Source: Novosphingobium piscinae (GTDB lineage Bacteria > Pseudomonadota > Alphaproteobacteria > Sphingomonadales > Sphingomonadaceae). Taken from it: DNA of 64,000 bases. The notes beneath the pieces were generated by a model, which made no database searches, was not told the DNA's origin, and saw only the letters and a list, made by a program, of their open reading frames with translations. Position 1 is the first letter of the stretch; every line of letters starts with the position of its first letter. Below, in pieces: positions 46,892-54,529 of the stretch. The position numbers and the translations under genes are program-made. Where the stretch lies: assembly GCF_014230355.1 (NCBI RefSeq), contig NZ_JACLAX010000002.1:62001-126000 (forward strand), given 5' to 3'.

Positions 46892-48172
46892 ATGCTGAAG
46901 CGTATCGACATAGCCGATCTTGAGCTGGGGATGTTTGTCCACAAGCTGGAAGGGAGCTGGTTCAAGCATCCGTTCTGGCGCAGCAAGTTCGTGCTGGACG
47001 ATCAGGACACGCTTGACGAGTTGCAGGCCAGCGAGGTGCCGGCGGTCATCATCGACACGGAGCGCGGCATCGATCTGCGCCCGACGCGGATCGAACGGGT
47101 AACCCAGGCCGCGGCGAATGGTGGGGTGGCCGTGCAGGAGCCGCCGCTGCGGCGCGGGCTGCGCACCCAGCGGGTCGCAGCTGCCCCGCGGAGCGAGGAC
47201 GTTGCGCTGACCTCCACGGTTCCGCTCTCGCAGGCCCGTGAATTCGGCCATGCCAACCGCGTGGTCGATCGGTCGCGCAAGGTGATCTCAAAGGTGTTCC
47301 TGGAAGCGCGCCTGGGCAAGACGATCCGGGCCGAGACGATCGAGCCGGTGGTCGAGGAGATCTTTGCCTCGGTCCAGCGCAACCCTCACGCGTTCAACGG
47401 CCTGATGCGCTGCAAGCGTGATCTCGAATATGTCTATCGCCATGCCCTGGCGGTGAGCGCCCTCATGGTTTCGCTGGGCCGTCAGATGAAGCTCAGCCCG
47501 GCTGACCAGCGCCTGGCCGGCATGGCCGGACTGATGCTGGACATGGGCGTGAGCTATCTGCCGGTCGACCTCGAGAGCACCGGTGGCGACTTCCGCCGGA
47601 TCGACGAGCGCATTTTCCGCGAACATGCCCGCCTGGGCCATGACCAGCTCCTGGCCAGCGGCGTGCCCGAGCCCGTGGCGCTGGCCTGCCTGGAGCACCA
47701 CGAACGGATCGACGGCACCGGCTATCCCCATGGCCTCACCGGCGAACGCATCAGCCTGTTCGGACGGATGGCGGCGATCTGTGACACCTACGACTGGCTG
47801 GTCAACGACGCGCAGGACCAGATGGGCCTCGATCCCTCGGCGGCGATGCAGCAGCTGACCTTGCTCGATGGCGCTTTCGACCGCGACTTGCTGGCAAGCT
47901 TCATCGACGCGCTCGGGGTCTACCCGATTGGCTCGGTGGTCGAACTGGCCTCGGGCCGTCTGGCGCTGGTGGTTTCGCAGGATGAGGCCGATCCGGCCAA
48001 GCCGCGGGTCAAGACCTTCTATTCGCTGACCGAACGGCGCATCGTGCCGACCACGGAGATCCTCCTCGCGCGGTGTTACGGCGAAGATCGCATCATCGCC
48101 GCGGCCAATCCCGATGCGCTGGGCGGCATCGATTTCCCGGCGATCCGCGAAAAACTGTTCGCGAGCGCTTAG
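46892..48172 (+). CDS. HD-GYP domain protein with degenerate HD motif (c-di-GMP sensor or phosphodiesterase)
   Basis: The protein has 426 residues from ATG 46892. Residues 1-70 match the DUF3391 domain often found before HD-GYP (RIDIADLELGMFVHKLEGSW). The HD-GYP domain follows: first His H184 (YRHALAV), HHERIDGTGYPHGL with the GYP signature, and the ICDTYDW Asp. The HD dyad itself reads L216-D217 (MLDMGV instead of LHDIGK), so the metal-binding His and the Lys are replaced. The RPY segment after the domain is also absent. Reduced or lost c-di-GMP hydrolysis is therefore likely, and the protein may be a c-di-GMP binder. It lies about 1.5 kb from the giant gene that follows a PilZ gene, so both could read the same signal. 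The stop codon is made partly by an inserted element. Confidence 0.88.
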   Translation: MLKRIDIADLELGMFVHKLEGSWFKHPFWRSKFVLDDQDTLDELQASEVPAVIIDTERGIDLRPTRIERVTQAAANGGVAVQEPPLRRGLRTQRVAAAPRSEDVALTSTVPLSQAREFGHANRVVDRSRKVISKVFLEARLGKTIRAETIEPVVEEIFASVQRNPHAFNGLMRCKRDLEYVYRHALAVSALMVSLGRQMKLSPADQRLAGMAGLMLDMGVSYLPVDLESTGGDFRRIDERIFREHARLGHDQLLASGVPEPVALACLEHHERIDGTGYPHGLTGERISLFGRMAAICDTYDWLVNDAQDQMGLDPSAAMQQLTLLDGAFDRDLLASFIDALGVYPIGSVVELASGRLALVVSQDEADPAKPRVKTFYSLTERRIVPTTEILLARCYGEDRIIAAANPDALGGIDFPAIREKLFASA

Positions 48173-48436
48173 AGCCTGTCCTGTTTAGGTGGATGCGCCG
48201 GGATTGGGCGGAGCGGGTCGGTGGGGAGGCGCGGCGCGCCGCAGGGGCTGGTTGCCCCTGCAAGCGGCGCAACGCGGCCACCGGCCCGCTCCGCCCAACC
48301 CCTTGGGGCGGGGCGATTTTGGCCCAGCGCAGCGTCCCTCGTCGGTCACTATGCCACGGCATAGCTCCCTCCTCGCTCCTCGCCCTGAACCAAAATCGGC
48401 TCCGTCACGGCGTATCCACCTAAACAGGACAGGCTC
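48172..48436. mobile_element. 265-bp MITE-like element with 23-bp perfect terminal inverted repeats and TA duplication
   Basis: The ends are perfect inverted repeats of 23 bp: GAGCCTGTCCTGTTTAGG and five more bases at 48172-48194, with the complement at 48414-48436. Both ends are flanked by TA (48170-48171 and 48437-48438), a 2-bp target duplication. The inside has no credible open frame, so it depends on a transposase in trans. Ends beginning GAGCCTGT with a TA target recall the IS427 group of IS5; this is from memory and needs an ISfinder search. The left TA plus the first G of the element form the TAG stop of the HD-GYP gene. The uninterrupted site would also have read TAG. Confidence 0.85.
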
Positions 48437-48464
48437 TAGGTCCCGGCAGACAGCGCAGTTCGGG

Positions 48465-49250
48465 TCAGGCGCGGCCGCGCCGGACCTCGGCGAGCGGGCG
48501 GCGCGTTTCGGGATAGCCCCGGTCGGCAGGAATGCAGAGATACTCGGTTCCCGCCACGCTTTCGGCCCAGGGAACGATCAGCTCCGGAGCTATCACCGCA
48601 GCCTCGGCGCGGGCTTCGGCAAAGCTCGCGAACTGCGCCAGGCGCTGCAGATTGCAGACGGTCGGGAACAGCGCCGAAGCCTCGCCCCGGCCGATCGCGG
48701 CAAGCATGTCGGCCGCACTGGTCCAGCACAGCCGCGCCGATTCGGTCCCGTCGGCAGCGATGTCGACCGAGCCGGTCCCCAGGTCGGCCAAATAGAACCG
48801 CGTGTCGAACGCCCCGTCCCAGAAGGGGCACCACCGGGCGAAGGGCACCAGCGCCTCAAGATCAAGGGTCAGCCCGAACTGCTCCAGCACCGGCGCCAAT
48901 GCGCCCTGTTCGGATAGCGCGGCGCGAGCGGCCTGCGCGATCGCCGCGGTCACGGCCTCGTTCACGCCGACGAGGAGACCCGTTTCTTCCAGTGTCTCGC
49001 GCACCGCGGCGACTCGTGCAGCGGCATCGGCCGGATCAAGGTCGGGTGCCACATGCTGCGCCAGGGTGTGATCGGAAGGGTCGACTCGCCCGCCCGGGAA
49101 AACGATGGCCCCGGCGGCGAAACGCATCTGTGCGCCGCGTTCCAGCATCATCAGTTCGGGCGGCCCGCCGGCCGCTCCGCGGCGGAACAGGACCAGTGTG
49201 GCGGCAGGGAACGAAACCGCGGGGAGCGAGGCGGGAGCACGGGGCGTCAT
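48465..49250 (-). CDS. Nudix hydrolase, NUDT19/RNU7-like
   Basis: The protein has 261 residues. It begins with a hydrophobic strand (AATLVLFRRG) and ELMMLERGAQMRFAAGAIVFPGGRVDPSD. The Nudix box is split by an insertion of about 17 residues between GGRVD and the helix AAVRETLEETGLLVG, the arrangement seen in NUDT7/NUDT19-like proteins. The REtxEExG core with the metal-binding glutamates is intact. WCPFWDGAFDTRFYLADLG follows, as in the CoA-diphosphatase-like members. It should hydrolyse a nucleoside diphosphate linked to another group, perhaps a CoA ester. It stands alone between the MITE and the sigma-54-like region. Confidence 0.85.
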   Translation of the reverse strand: MTPRAPASLPAVSFPAATLVLFRRGAAGGPPELMMLERGAQMRFAAGAIVFPGGRVDPSDHTLAQHVAPDLDPADAAARVAAVRETLEETGLLVGVNEAVTAAIAQAARAALSEQGALAPVLEQFGLTLDLEALVPFARWCPFWDGAFDTRFYLADLGTGSVDIAADGTESARLCWTSAADMLAAIGRGEASALFPTVCNLQRLAQFASFAEARAEAAVIAPELIVPWAESVAGTEYLCIPADRGYPETRRPLAEVRRGRA

Positions 49251-49390
49251 GCCACCAGATTGCGGCCCCCGGCGCCGCTGGCAAGCCCCTTGCGCAATCC
49301 TGCGAGAGCAGCATCGGGCCGGGGACCACCGCTGGAGTGGGGGGTGTCGGCAGGCTTTACATCGCGGGGTTCAGCGGCTCCTGGCGGTTA

Positions 49391-49403
49391 TATCAAATAT
49401 ATG
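49391..49403 (+). promoter_or_regulatory. IHF-like site upstream of the sigma-54-type promoter
   Basis: TATCAAATATATG fits the IHF pattern WATCAA-N4-TTR except for one base and lies in a strongly AT-rich stretch (49389-49419) about 25 bp before the -24 element. IHF bending is the usual partner of sigma-54 promoters. Confidence 0.4.
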
Positions 49404-49424
49404 AAATACATATATTTTGTGGAC

Positions 49425-49441
49425 TTGGCACGGTATGTGCT
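49425..49441 (+). promoter_or_regulatory. Sigma-54-type (-24/-12) promoter, plus strand
   Basis: TTGGCACGGTATGTGCT matches the consensus TTGGCACGrNNNTTGCW except that the first T of TTGC is G. The invariant GG (49427-49428) and GC (49439-49440) are 10 nt apart as required. It closely resembles the psp promoter at 58050-58066. No protein gene lies downstream on this strand; the next features are three hairpins. Predicted transcription starts near 49452. Confidence 0.6.
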
Positions 49442-49451
49442 AATCAAGCAG

Positions 49452-49580
49452 TACCCCAAGCAGTCTCGATGAGGCGGGGCTGCTTCCTGGTCTCCGCGGC
49501 CCCGCCTCAACCCGACGATCGTGTCCGATCCCCCCACCGGACACAACAAGGCCCGCGAACCACCCAGGTTCGCGGGCCTT
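49452..49580 (+). ncRNA. Candidate sigma-54-dependent small RNA with three hairpins
   Basis: The predicted transcript is about 130 nt. Hairpin 1 pairs GAGGCGGGGC (49471-49480) with GCCCCGCCTC (49499-49508); its loop contains CTTCCTGG and TCTCC. Hairpin 2 pairs GTGTCCG (49521-49527) with CGGACAC (49538-49544); its loop is ATCCCCCCAC. Hairpin 3 is the 14-bp terminator. The pyrimidine-rich loops could bind Shine-Dalgarno sequences, as in known anti-SD small RNAs. No coding frame of quality fits this strand. The 353-nt gap between the Nudix and grxD genes contains nothing else that I can support. The call is a prediction from structure and promoter only. Confidence 0.45.
49548..49580. terminator. 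Strong, probably bidirectional terminator after grxD and the candidate small RNA
   Basis: AAGGCCCGCGAACC and GGTTCGCGGGCCTT form a perfect 14-bp stem with a 5-nt loop. On the minus strand TTGTTGTG follows, suiting the end of grxD. On the plus strand TTCTGCTGT follows, suiting the end of the candidate small RNA. Confidence 0.85.
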
Positions 49581-49603
49581 CTGCTGTCGGCGACGAGAGG
49601 CGC

Positions 49604-49933
49604 TCAGCCGGCCTGCTTGACCTGGGCATCGGCCATCAGCTGGTGGAGCTCGCCGGCCTCGTACATTTCCATCATGATGTCGCTGCCACCCACGAACTCG
49701 CCCTTGACGTAGAGCTGGGGAATCGTCGGCCAGTCGGAGTAGGCCTTGATGCCCTGGCGGATCTCCATGTCCTGCAGCACGTCGACGCTGGCATAGTCCA
49801 CCCCAAGGTGGTCAAGGATCGCAATCGCGCGGCTGGAAAAGCCGCACTGGGGAAACAGCGGCGTGCCCTTCATGAACAGGACAACGTCGTTGCCATTGAC
49901 GATTTCGGCAATGCGGGCGTTGGTATCGGACAT
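49604..49933 (-). CDS. grxD: Monothiol glutaredoxin Grx4 type
   Basis: The protein has 109 residues with the CGFS active site (FPQCGFSSRA) after the conserved Lys (VVLFMKGTP). It also has WPTIPQLYVKGEFVGGSDI, the glutathione-binding cis-Pro TIPQ and GGSD motifs. CGFS glutaredoxins carry a bridging 2Fe-2S cluster with glutathione and deliver it to apoproteins. They also pair with BolA proteins in iron sensing. A bolA gene lies 38 nt upstream in the same direction, so the two partners are probably made from one transcript. A strong terminator follows the stop. Confidence 0.97.
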   Translation of the reverse strand: MSDTNARIAEIVNGNDVVLFMKGTPLFPQCGFSSRAIAILDHLGVDYASVDVLQDMEIRQGIKAYSDWPTIPQLYVKGEFVGGSDIMMEMYEAGELHQLMADAQVKQAG

Positions 49934-49971
49934 CGGTGCGGCGACCTTGTTGCAGCTGACGGGAATCGATC

Positions 49972-50205
49972 TCAGGTGGGAATGGCAGTGGTGAGTTGCA
50001 AGGCGTGCAGCTCGCCGCCCATGCGCCCGCCCAGCGCCTTGTAGACCAGCTGGTGCTGGGCCACGCGGCTCTTGCCGGCGAAGGCGGCGGAGACGACGTG
50101 GGCGGCATAGTGATCGCCGTCGCCCGCCAGATCGGTGATCGTCACCGTCGCATCGGGCAGGGCGGTCCGGATCATCGCCTCGATCTGATCAGCAGCCATG
50201 GCCAT
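49972..50205 (-). CDS. BolA family protein
   Basis: The protein has 77 residues from ATG 50205 (ATG 50199 is also possible). It shows IEAMIRTALPDATVTITDLAGDGDHYAAHVVSAAF, with the GDGDHY loop and the cluster-ligand His, then KSRVAQHQLVYKALGG, the conserved helix-turn-helix-like segment with RVxxHQxVY. This is the IbaG/BolA2 group. It forms a mixed 2Fe-2S complex with monothiol glutaredoxin, whose gene follows. It lies just after the DUF1476 gene, 10 nt away. Confidence 0.95.
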   Translation of the reverse strand: MAMAADQIEAMIRTALPDATVTITDLAGDGDHYAAHVVSAAFAGKSRVAQHQLVYKALGGRMGGELHALQLTTAIPT

Positions 50206-50215
50206 GGCGGTGCGC

Positions 50216-50539
50216 TCAGGCCTCGCCCATGAGGGCGCGGCGCGCCTCGACCTGTTTGGCATCGAGCGCGGCCCGAACCTCGCCCTCGCTCGCATCCACG
50301 CCCGCCGCGATCAGATCACCCAGCAGCTTGCGGATCACGTCCTCGTCGCCGGCTTCCTCGAAATCGGCCTGGACCACGCTCTTGGCGTAGGCCTCGGCCT
50401 CGACGCTCGACAGACCCATGCGCTCGGCGGCCCACTGGCCAAGCAGGCGGTTACGCCGCGCGTGGATGCGGAACAGCATCTCTTCATCGTGGGCGAACTT
50501 GGCCTCTTCGGCGCGTTCGCGGTCCTGGAAGGTGGTCAT
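50216..50539 (-). CDS. DUF1476 protein, alphaproteobacterial ATP synthase zeta (inhibitor) subunit
   Basis: The protein has 107 residues, matching the family. The conserved start is MTTFQDRERAEEAKFAHDEE with FRIHARRNRLLGQWAAERMG, then DFEEAGDEDVIRKLLGDL. DUF1476 is specific to Alphaproteobacteria and is the zeta subunit, described in Paracoccus as a natural F1-ATPase inhibitor whose N-terminal segment blocks rotation. It is in the same direction as bolA and grxD. Linkage to these genes is common in the class. Confidence 0.95.
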   Translation of the reverse strand: MTTFQDRERAEEAKFAHDEEMLFRIHARRNRLLGQWAAERMGLSSVEAEAYAKSVVQADFEEAGDEDVIRKLLGDLIAAGVDASEGEVRAALDAKQVEARRALMGEA

Positions 50540-50633
50540 CTCGCTGCGTTTCCCCGTAAGGCGTGGTCAATCGACTGGACTCCCGGGATAGGGGGAGGCT
50601 GGCCCGCGTTCAATCCCGGAATCGCCGTCCGCC

Positions 50634-51236
50634 TCAGGCGGCGTGGGCAATGCCCTTGGCCAGGAACGGCAGGCTTTCGCGCGCCTGGTCCTCGTAGCTC
50701 GCGATCGCCGCGTCACGGGCCAGCGTCAGGCCGACTTCGTCCAGTCCGTTGAGCAGGCAATGCTTGCGGAACGGATCGATCTCGAAGGTGAAGCGGTCCT
50801 GGAACGGGGTGGTGACGGTCTGGCTTTCGAGGTCGATATGGATCGGGTCGGTCTTGGCCACCTCGAGCAGCCGGTCCACCGCCTCCTGCGGCAGGACCAC
50901 TGCCAATATGCCGTTCTTGAACGCGTTGCCGGAAAAGATGTCAGAGTAGGACGGGGCGATCACGGCCTTGATGCCCATGTCTAGCAGCGCCCAGGCGGCA
51001 TGCTCGCGGCTGGATCCGCAGCCGAAGTTGTCCCCTGCGATCAGGATCGGCGCGCCTTTGTAGGCGGGATCGTCGAACAGGTTGTCCGGGTCCTGGCGAA
51101 GCGCTTCGAAGCAGCCTACGCCAAGCCCTTCACGGCTGATTGTCTTCAGCCACTGCGCCGGAATGATCACGTCGGTATCGACGTTCTTGCGGCCGAACGG
51201 ATAGGCCTTGCCGTCAATCGTGCGAACCGGCTCCAT
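50634..51236 (-). CDS. leuD: 3-isopropylmalate dehydratase small subunit
   Basis: The protein has 200 residues. It begins [30 protein letters not shown] and holds [17 protein letters not shown], the substrate-specificity motif of the aconitase swivel domain, and [10 protein letters not shown]. With LeuC it isomerises 2-isopropylmalate to 3-isopropylmalate in leucine synthesis. Its ATG shares one base with the stop of the small membrane protein upstream (TGATG), so the two are coupled. leuC is 0.7 kb upstream in the same direction. Confidence 0.97.
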   Translation of the reverse strand: MEPVRTIDGKAYPFGRKNVDTDVIIPAQWLKTISREGLGVGCFEALRQDPDNLFDDPAYKGAPILIAGDNFGCGSSREHAAWALLDMGIKAVIAPSYSDIFSGNAFKNGILAVVLPQEAVDRLLEVAKTDPIHIDLESQTVTTPFQDRFTFEIDPFRKHCLLNGLDEVGLTLARDAAIASYEDQARESLPFLAKGIAHAA

Positions 51237-51406
51237 CAGTCGGTCTCCGGCGCGTTTTCGGGGTGGCTCGGGCCGGCGGTCGGCTTCTCGCTGTCCTTGC
51301 GGCGCGAGGCGTAGAGAAGCGCGGCGGCGAGGGCGGCAGACCCGATCGCGGCGCCAGCGATGGCGGCCGGACCGGCCCACGATGACTTTTCGTACTTCTT
51401 GCTCAT
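51236..51406 (-). CDS. Small single-span membrane protein between leuC and leuD
   Basis: The protein has 56 residues from ATG 51406, preceded by TAGGAA. A short charged N-terminus ([10 protein letters not shown]) is followed by one Ala-rich membrane segment ([20 protein letters not shown]) and a charged, Pro-rich tail ([18 protein letters not shown]). I do not recognise a named family. Its stop overlaps the leuD start, so it is translated as part of the leu operon. Confidence 0.75.
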   Translation of the reverse strand: MSKKYEKSSWAGPAAIAGAAIGSAALAAALLYASRRKDSEKPTAGPSHPENAPETD

Positions 51407-51445
51407 GCACGGGTTCCTAGGTTGGGAGGGGCGGCGGTTCAAGCC

Positions 51446-51913
51446 TCACGCCAGGAAATCTTGGCAGATCATCCAGCGCTCACGCTTCTGGGCCAGGGTG
51501 ACGGCGGCATGGGCAGGGCTGGACGAGGGCAGGTCGATCAGCGCCAGCCCGCTCCCGGCCAGCGCAGCACGGCCGATCCGGGCCGCCGTGGCGCCGTTGA
51601 AGGCCACGCCGCGCAGCATGGTCAGGCGGTCGGTCAGGGCCCGCAGCGGTGCGGTCTCGGCGTCGCGGATGGCACTGTCGAGGCTGCCACGGCGCCGCGC
51701 CGCGGCGATCGTGTCCCACATTCCGATCCCTGCGGCGCCCAGCGCGGACAGCCGATCCGCATAGTTGCGCTCGGGCAGCGCGGGGTCTCCGATCACGGCC
51801 CCGGCGAGGTGCCAGAACTGGTTGCGCGGATGGGCATAGTAGCGCCCCGCCGCCAGACTGGCTTCGCCCGGCAGAGAGCCGAGGATCAACAGGCGGGTCG
51901 CCGGCGTGACCAC
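51446..51913 (-). CDS. DNA-deoxyinosine (hypoxanthine) glycosylase, UDG family 6
   Basis: About 155 residues from GTG 51913. Family members usually begin a few residues earlier (FAPVV aligns with their N-terminus), and no better start codon is visible, so the start is uncertain. Motifs are LLILGSLPGEASL, YYAHPRNQFWHLAGAVIG with the catalytic-site Asn, IGMWDTIAAARRRGSLDSAI, FNG and LPSSSPAHA. The family removes deaminated adenine (hypoxanthine) from DNA for base-excision repair. It lies 26 nt after leuC and 39 nt before the small membrane gene, all in one direction, so it rides on the leu transcript. Confidence 0.88.
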   Translation of the reverse strand: MVTPATRLLILGSLPGEASLAAGRYYAHPRNQFWHLAGAVIGDPALPERNYADRLSALGAAGIGMWDTIAAARRRGSLDSAIRDAETAPLRALTDRLTMLRGVAFNGATAARIGRAALAGSGLALIDLPSSSPAHAAVTLAQKRERWMICQDFLA

Positions 51914-51939
51914 CGGGGCGAAGGCCTGCCGGCGCGGGG

Positions 51940-53370
51940 TCAGACCAGCTCGCGCACGTCGGTCAGCTTGCCGGTGACCGCGGCCGCGGCCGCCATCGCT
52001 GGCGAGACGAGATGGGTGCGCGCGCCCGGGCCTTGCCGGCCGACGAAGTTGCGGTTGCTGGTCGAGGCGCAGCGCTCGCCGGCCGGAACCTTGTCGGGGT
52101 TCATGCCGAGGCAGGCCGAGCAGCCCGGTTCGCGCCATTCCAGCCCGGCATCGATGAACACCTTGTCCAGACCTTCGGCCTCGGCCTGGGCCTTGACCAG
52201 GCCCGAACCGGGCACGACGATCGCCCACTTGACGTTCGCCGCCTTGGTCCGGCCTTTGAGCACGGCCGCAGCGGCGCGCAGGTCCTCGATCCGGCTGTTG
52301 GTGCATGAACCGATGAAGACGTTCTGGATCTCGACCGCGTCGAGCCGCTGCCCCGGGGCCAGGCCCATGTATTCAAGGCTCTTGCGCGCGGCATCCTGCT
52401 TCGAGGGATCGGCGAAGCTTTCCGGCGCGGGGACCACGCCGCCGATGGGCACGACGTCTTCAGGGCTGGTGCCCCAGGTGACGCTGGGCTGCACCTCGGC
52501 CGCCTGGATCACCACCGACTTGTCGAACCGCGCACCCGGATCAGTTGCCAGGCTGGTCCACCAGGCCACGGCGGCGTCCCAGTCGGCGCCCTTGGGCGCA
52601 TAGGGGCGGTCGGCCAGATAGGCGAAGGTCTTGGCATCGGGCGCGATCAACCCGGCGCGGGCCCCGGCCTCGATGCTCATGTTGCAGACCGTCAGCCGGC
52701 CCTCGATGCTCATCTCCTCGAACACACGGCCGCGATACTCGATCACGTGGCCGGTGCCGCCGGCGGTACCGATCCGGCCGATGATGTGGAGAATGAGATC
52801 CTTGGGCGAGACACCGAGCGGCAGGTCGCCTTCGACGCGGACTTCCATCGTCTTGCTCGGCGACAGCAGCAGCGTCTGGGTGGCGAGGACGTGCTCGACC
52901 TCGCTGGTGCCGATCCCGAAGGCCAGCGCGCCCAGGCCGCCGTGGCAGGCGGTGTGGCTGTCGCCGCAGACGATCGTCGCACCGGGCAGCGAAAAGCCCT
53001 GCTCGGGCCCGACGACATGGACGATGCCCTGTTCGGGGGCAGTGGCGTCGATGTAGCGGATGCCGAAGGCGGGGGCATTGCGCTCGAGCATGGCGAGCTG
53101 CTGGGCGCTTTCCGGATCGGCGATCGGCAGGCGATTGCCGGCGGCATCGCGGCGCGGTGTGGTCGGCAGGTTGTGGTCGGGGACGGCCAGGGTCAGGTCC
53201 GGACGGCGCACGGGTCGACCGGCGGCACGAAGCGCCTCGAAGGCCTGCGGGCTGGTCACCTCGTGGACGAGATGGCGGTCAATATAGATCAGGCAGGTGC
53301 CGTCATCGCGGCGTTCGACGACGTGGGCGTCCCAGATCTTTTCGTAGAGGGTGCGTGCGGTGTGGGCCAT
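51940..53370 (-). CDS. leuC: 3-isopropylmalate dehydratase large subunit
   Basis: The protein has 476 residues, full length. It begins [14 protein letters not shown] and has [51 protein letters not shown], and the 4Fe-4S cysteines in [12 protein letters not shown] and [11 protein letters not shown]. The C-terminus ([21 protein letters not shown]) is also typical. It is the cluster-bearing subunit that works with LeuD. The DNA glycosylase and small membrane protein separate it from leuD. Confidence 0.98.
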   Translation of the reverse strand: MAHTARTLYEKIWDAHVVERRDDGTCLIYIDRHLVHEVTSPQAFEALRAAGRPVRRPDLTLAVPDHNLPTTPRRDAAGNRLPIADPESAQQLAMLERNAPAFGIRYIDATAPEQGIVHVVGPEQGFSLPGATIVCGDSHTACHGGLGALAFGIGTSEVEHVLATQTLLLSPSKTMEVRVEGDLPLGVSPKDLILHIIGRIGTAGGTGHVIEYRGRVFEEMSIEGRLTVCNMSIEAGARAGLIAPDAKTFAYLADRPYAPKGADWDAAVAWWTSLATDPGARFDKSVVIQAAEVQPSVTWGTSPEDVVPIGGVVPAPESFADPSKQDAARKSLEYMGLAPGQRLDAVEIQNVFIGSCTNSRIEDLRAAAAVLKGRTKAANVKWAIVVPGSGLVKAQAEAEGLDKVFIDAGLEWREPGCSACLGMNPDKVPAGERCASTSNRNFVGRQGPGARTHLVSPAMAAAAAVTGKLTDVRELV

Positions 53371-53415
53371 AGGCCCCGGGACCTAGGCAGGGCGCAGGCG
53401 GAAAACAAGCCCAAA

Positions 53416-53439
53416 CGGGCACTCCATCGGGAGTGCCCG
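53416..53439 (-). terminator. Intrinsic terminator after the small periplasmic protein gene
   Basis: CGGGCACTCC and GGAGTGCCCG form a perfect 10-bp stem with loop ATCG. On the minus strand TTTGGGCTTGTTTTCC follows directly. It lies 28 nt beyond the stop of the gene at 53467-53850 and isolates that gene from leuC. Confidence 0.85.
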
Positions 53440-53466
53440 CTGTGCGGTTGAAGGGATTGGGCCGGC

Positions 53467-53850
53467 TTAGCCGGGGCGGCCGTCCCAGTCGCGCCGCTCG
53501 GCGCGCAGCGCGAAGCCGACGCGATCGACCCGGGCCTGCAGGATGCGCATCTCGCGGCGATCCAGCCCATCCCGGCTGAACCAGCGGACCTGCTGGCGCA
53601 CGTCGCGGATTTCGCGCCGCAGGGCTGCGGCCTCGCGCTCGGAGATGCGGTCCCGGTTGTCGTTGCGATCGACCCGCCGCGCGAGATCGGCCAGCTGGTC
53701 GCGGATGATGTCGGCCCGATAGGCGCTCTCCCGGCGGAGGTCGTTGCCGTAGCCATAGCCATCACCGGGGTGCGCCGAGGCGCTCGTGGCCGTGCCGAGC
53801 AGGGCGGCCGGCAGCAGCGTGGCAATGGCGATCTGGGTCAGCTTGCGCAT
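53467..53850 (-). CDS. Small secreted (periplasmic) protein of unknown function
   Basis: The protein has 127 residues from ATG 53850 with AGAGGA upstream. It has a signal peptide (MRKLTQIAIATLLPAALLGT, cleaved near ASAHPGD), a Gly/Tyr-rich mature start (GDGYGYGND) and then a charged, mostly helical body full of Arg, Asp and Glu (DQLADLARRVDRNDNRD, REAAALRREIRDVRQQV). The end is Arg/Asp-rich. I do not recognise a functional family; similar short secreted Arg/Asp-rich helical proteins are common in sphingomonads. It is monocistronic, divergent from crtZ. Confidence 0.8.
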   Translation of the reverse strand: MRKLTQIAIATLLPAALLGTATSASAHPGDGYGYGNDLRRESAYRADIIRDQLADLARRVDRNDNRDRISEREAAALRREIRDVRQQVRWFSRDGLDRREMRILQARVDRVGFALRAERRDWDGRPG

Positions 53851-53989
53851 GATTTCGTCCTCTTCAGCAGGCGCAGACCGGAATGGCTGCGTCGATATGT
53901 TCATGTTTGAACCCCTCAACATGAACGGTGAGCGAACGTCATGCGGGCCTGCCTGTAAGAATGTGTCGCACTTCGTCGCCGGGGGGATT

Positions 53990-54517
53990 ATGCAGCGCGG
54001 CATGACTGCCCTGTCCGCCATCCTGACCGTGTTCGCCACCTTCGCCGCGATGGAGTTCGTCGCGTGGTCCAGCCACAAGTACATCATGCACGGCTGGGGC
54101 TGGGCCTGGCACCGCGATCACCACGAGCCGCACGACAAGCTGCTCGAGAAGAACGATCTCTACGGGGTGGTCGGCGCGGTCGCGAGCATGTCGATGTTCG
54201 CCGTGGGCAGCCCGCTGGTGCTGGGTGAGCGTGCCTGGGCGCCCGGCACCTGGATCGGGCTGGGCATCCTGTTCTACGGCCTGGTCTATACCCTGATCCA
54301 CGATGGCCTCGTGCATCAGCGCTATTTCCGCTGGGTGCCGCGCAAGGGCTACGCCAAGCGGCTGGTCCAGGCGCACAAGCTGCACCACGCCACGATCGGC
54401 AAGGAGGGCGGCGTGAGCTTCGGCTTCGTCATCGCGCGCGATCCCGCGGTGCTCAAGCGCGAGCTGAAACAGCAGGCGCAGCAGGGCATCGCCGTCGTGC
54501 GCGAGGCGGCGGACTAA
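53990..54517 (+). CDS. crtZ: Beta-carotene hydroxylase
   Basis: The protein has 175 residues from ATG 53990 (GGGGGG just upstream; ATG 54002 is possible). All four histidine boxes of the non-haem di-iron hydroxylases are present: HKYIMH and HDGLVH (HX4H), HRDHH and HKLHH (HX2HH). Hydrophobic membrane segments alternate with them. CrtZ adds hydroxyl groups to both rings of beta-carotene, giving zeaxanthin, the base of the yellow sphingomonad pigments. No other carotenoid gene is nearby. It is convergent with the DUF454 gene. Confidence 0.96.
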   Translation: MQRGMTALSAILTVFATFAAMEFVAWSSHKYIMHGWGWAWHRDHHEPHDKLLEKNDLYGVVGAVASMSMFAVGSPLVLGERAWAPGTWIGLGILFYGLVYTLIHDGLVHQRYFRWVPRKGYAKRLVQAHKLHHATIGKEGGVSFGFVIARDPAVLKRELKQQAQQGIAVVREAAD

Positions 54518-54529
54518 GGGCGCCGCGGT

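Noticed and set aside
48172..48436. Reading the 265-bp element as a terminator or riboswitch after the HD-GYP gene.
   Set aside because: The 23-bp perfect ends are far apart and are flanked by a TA duplication, which fits transposition.
49251..49603. Small plus-strand open frames in the Nudix-grxD gap as proteins.
   Set aside because: They begin inside the antisense of the Nudix gene, have Arg/Ala-rich composition and cross the hairpins without a ribosome site.
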